NCBI GenBank assembly: GCA_002373325.1 | Contig: DFKI01000015.1 | Location: 1-21,522, forward strand | Reading direction: 5' to 3' | Source of the DNA: Treponema sp. UBA3649 | Lineage (GTDB): Bacteria > Spirochaetota > Spirochaetia > Treponematales > Treponemataceae | Length of the DNA stretch: 21,522 nt | Shown here: in pieces, positions 21,153-21,522 of the stretch | Layout of the letters: every line of letters starts with the position of its first letter | Position numbering within the stretch: position 1 is the first letter of the stretch | The notes under the pieces: model-generated | Seen by the model: only the letters and a program-made list of their open reading frames with translations | Database searches by the model: none | What the model was told of the DNA's origin: nothing | Position numbers and translations under genes: made by a program

Positions 21153-21522
21153 TCAGTCCACGAACTGAACCATCTCGTGATTGCCCTTGAGCTCACCCTT
21201 GATCACTTTGTCCGTGTGTCCGACACATCCGATTTCATAAGCCTTCATGTCGGGGATGCCGGCCTTGTGATATTTTTTCGCGTTCTTGTTGAACATCTTG
21301 ATGATTTCAGGAGCGTCCTTTTTGCTCACGGCGAGAACGAATCCGATTCCCATGTTGAAAGTTGAGTACACGTTCTTCGGATCAGCACCACGGCGCACAA
21401 GCTCATCAAAGATTGACGGAACTTCCCAGCTGTCTTTTTTGATCATGGCGACGAGCTGCTTTTTTCCTTCCTTCGCGACCTGGAACATGCGGGGAACATT
21501 CTCGTAGAATCCGCCTCCCGTA
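21153..21522 (-). CDS. purM: Phosphoribosylformylglycinamidine cyclo-ligase, C-terminal part (5' end outside window)
   Basis: The frame is open to the window edge and encodes the last ~122 residues. It starts in TGGGFYENVPRMFQ, the hallmark PurM segment (family pattern TGGGFxENxPR). It continues with SIFDELVRRGADPKNVYSTFNMGIGFVLAV, matching the family MYRTFNMGIGM region, and ends GNHEMVQFVD. PurM closes the imidazole ring of AIR using ATP. It lies directly upstream of purN. The central and N-terminal domains are not in the window. Confidence 0.93.
   Translation of the reverse strand, partial: TGGGFYENVPRMFQVAKEGKKQLVAMIKKDSWEVPSIFDELVRRGADPKNVYSTFNMGIGFVLAVSKKDAPEIIKMFNKNAKKYHKAGIPDMKAYEIGCVGHTDKVIKGELKGNHEMVQFVD

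Noticed and set aside
1..21522. CRISPR array, prophage or insertion sequence
   Set aside because: No regularly spaced repeats, cas, integrase, phage structural or transposase genes are visible; the repeats present are palindromic intergenic units and short tandems.

Overview
The window is most likely chromosomal DNA from a Treponema-type spirochaete, probably a gut or rumen commensal. The support is indirect: moderate GC, loose spirochaete-style lipoprotein signal peptides (ending ..FFSC and ..TFSAC), a BspA-type leucine-rich-repeat lipoprotein, an OmpA-like protein of the kind treponemes carry, and housekeeping genes in a spirochaete style. No rRNA or tRNA gene is present to fix the taxonomy.

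Layout from left to right. (1) 1-396: a REP/MITE-like element, then a minus-strand type II antitoxin gene followed by what looks like a cut-down RelE/YafQ-like toxin remnant. (2) 538-1806: lysA, plus strand. (3) 1844-2803: a minus-strand two-gene operon (65-aa protein plus GNAT acetyltransferase) bracketed by two identical 39-bp terminator repeats. (4) 2838-3284: ndk, minus. (5) 3410-5440: minus-strand operon of a short-chain dehydrogenase and a radical SAM/SPASM protein. (6) 5619-7026: a DUF4846 lipoprotein and a small membrane protein, plus strand. (7) 7027-7397: a gene-free stretch with a heptamer tandem repeat and a long imperfect foldback. (8) 7398-11389: the gatC-gatA-gatB operon for tRNA-dependent amidotransferase, with a YefM/YoeB-type toxin-antitoxin pair sitting between gatA and gatB. 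(9) 11558-12604: OmpA-like protein, minus. (10) 12869-14194: GH27 alpha-galactosidase, plus. (11) 14417-18397: minus-strand RelA/SpoT-type (p)ppGpp enzyme and a BspA-like lipoprotein, each with its own promoter. (12) 18566-20407: phosphohexomutase, plus. (13) 20484-21522: purN and the 3' part of purM, minus.

The promoter signals are unusually readable. Eight sites have a TTG-type -35, exactly 17 bp and a recognisable -10. At lysA, ndk, the SDR gene and the phosphohexomutase gene the -10 lies only 6-7 nt before the ATG and no Shine-Dalgarno sequence is visible, which predicts leaderless mRNAs. gatC has the same -10-to-ATG geometry but a poor -35. Genes with longer leaders or internal operon positions carry clear AGGAGG-type sites. 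This also corrects the lysA start to 538.

Other points worth attention are a Rel enzyme whose (p)ppGpp hydrolase site is degraded although its synthetase carries the bifunctional-type RFKD motif, a Rel C-terminus that ends in a charged tail with no ACT domain, the ~235-nt foldback upstream of gatCAB, and three toxin-antitoxin or TA-like loci within 10 kb. I did not see a CRISPR array, insertion sequence transposase or prophage gene.
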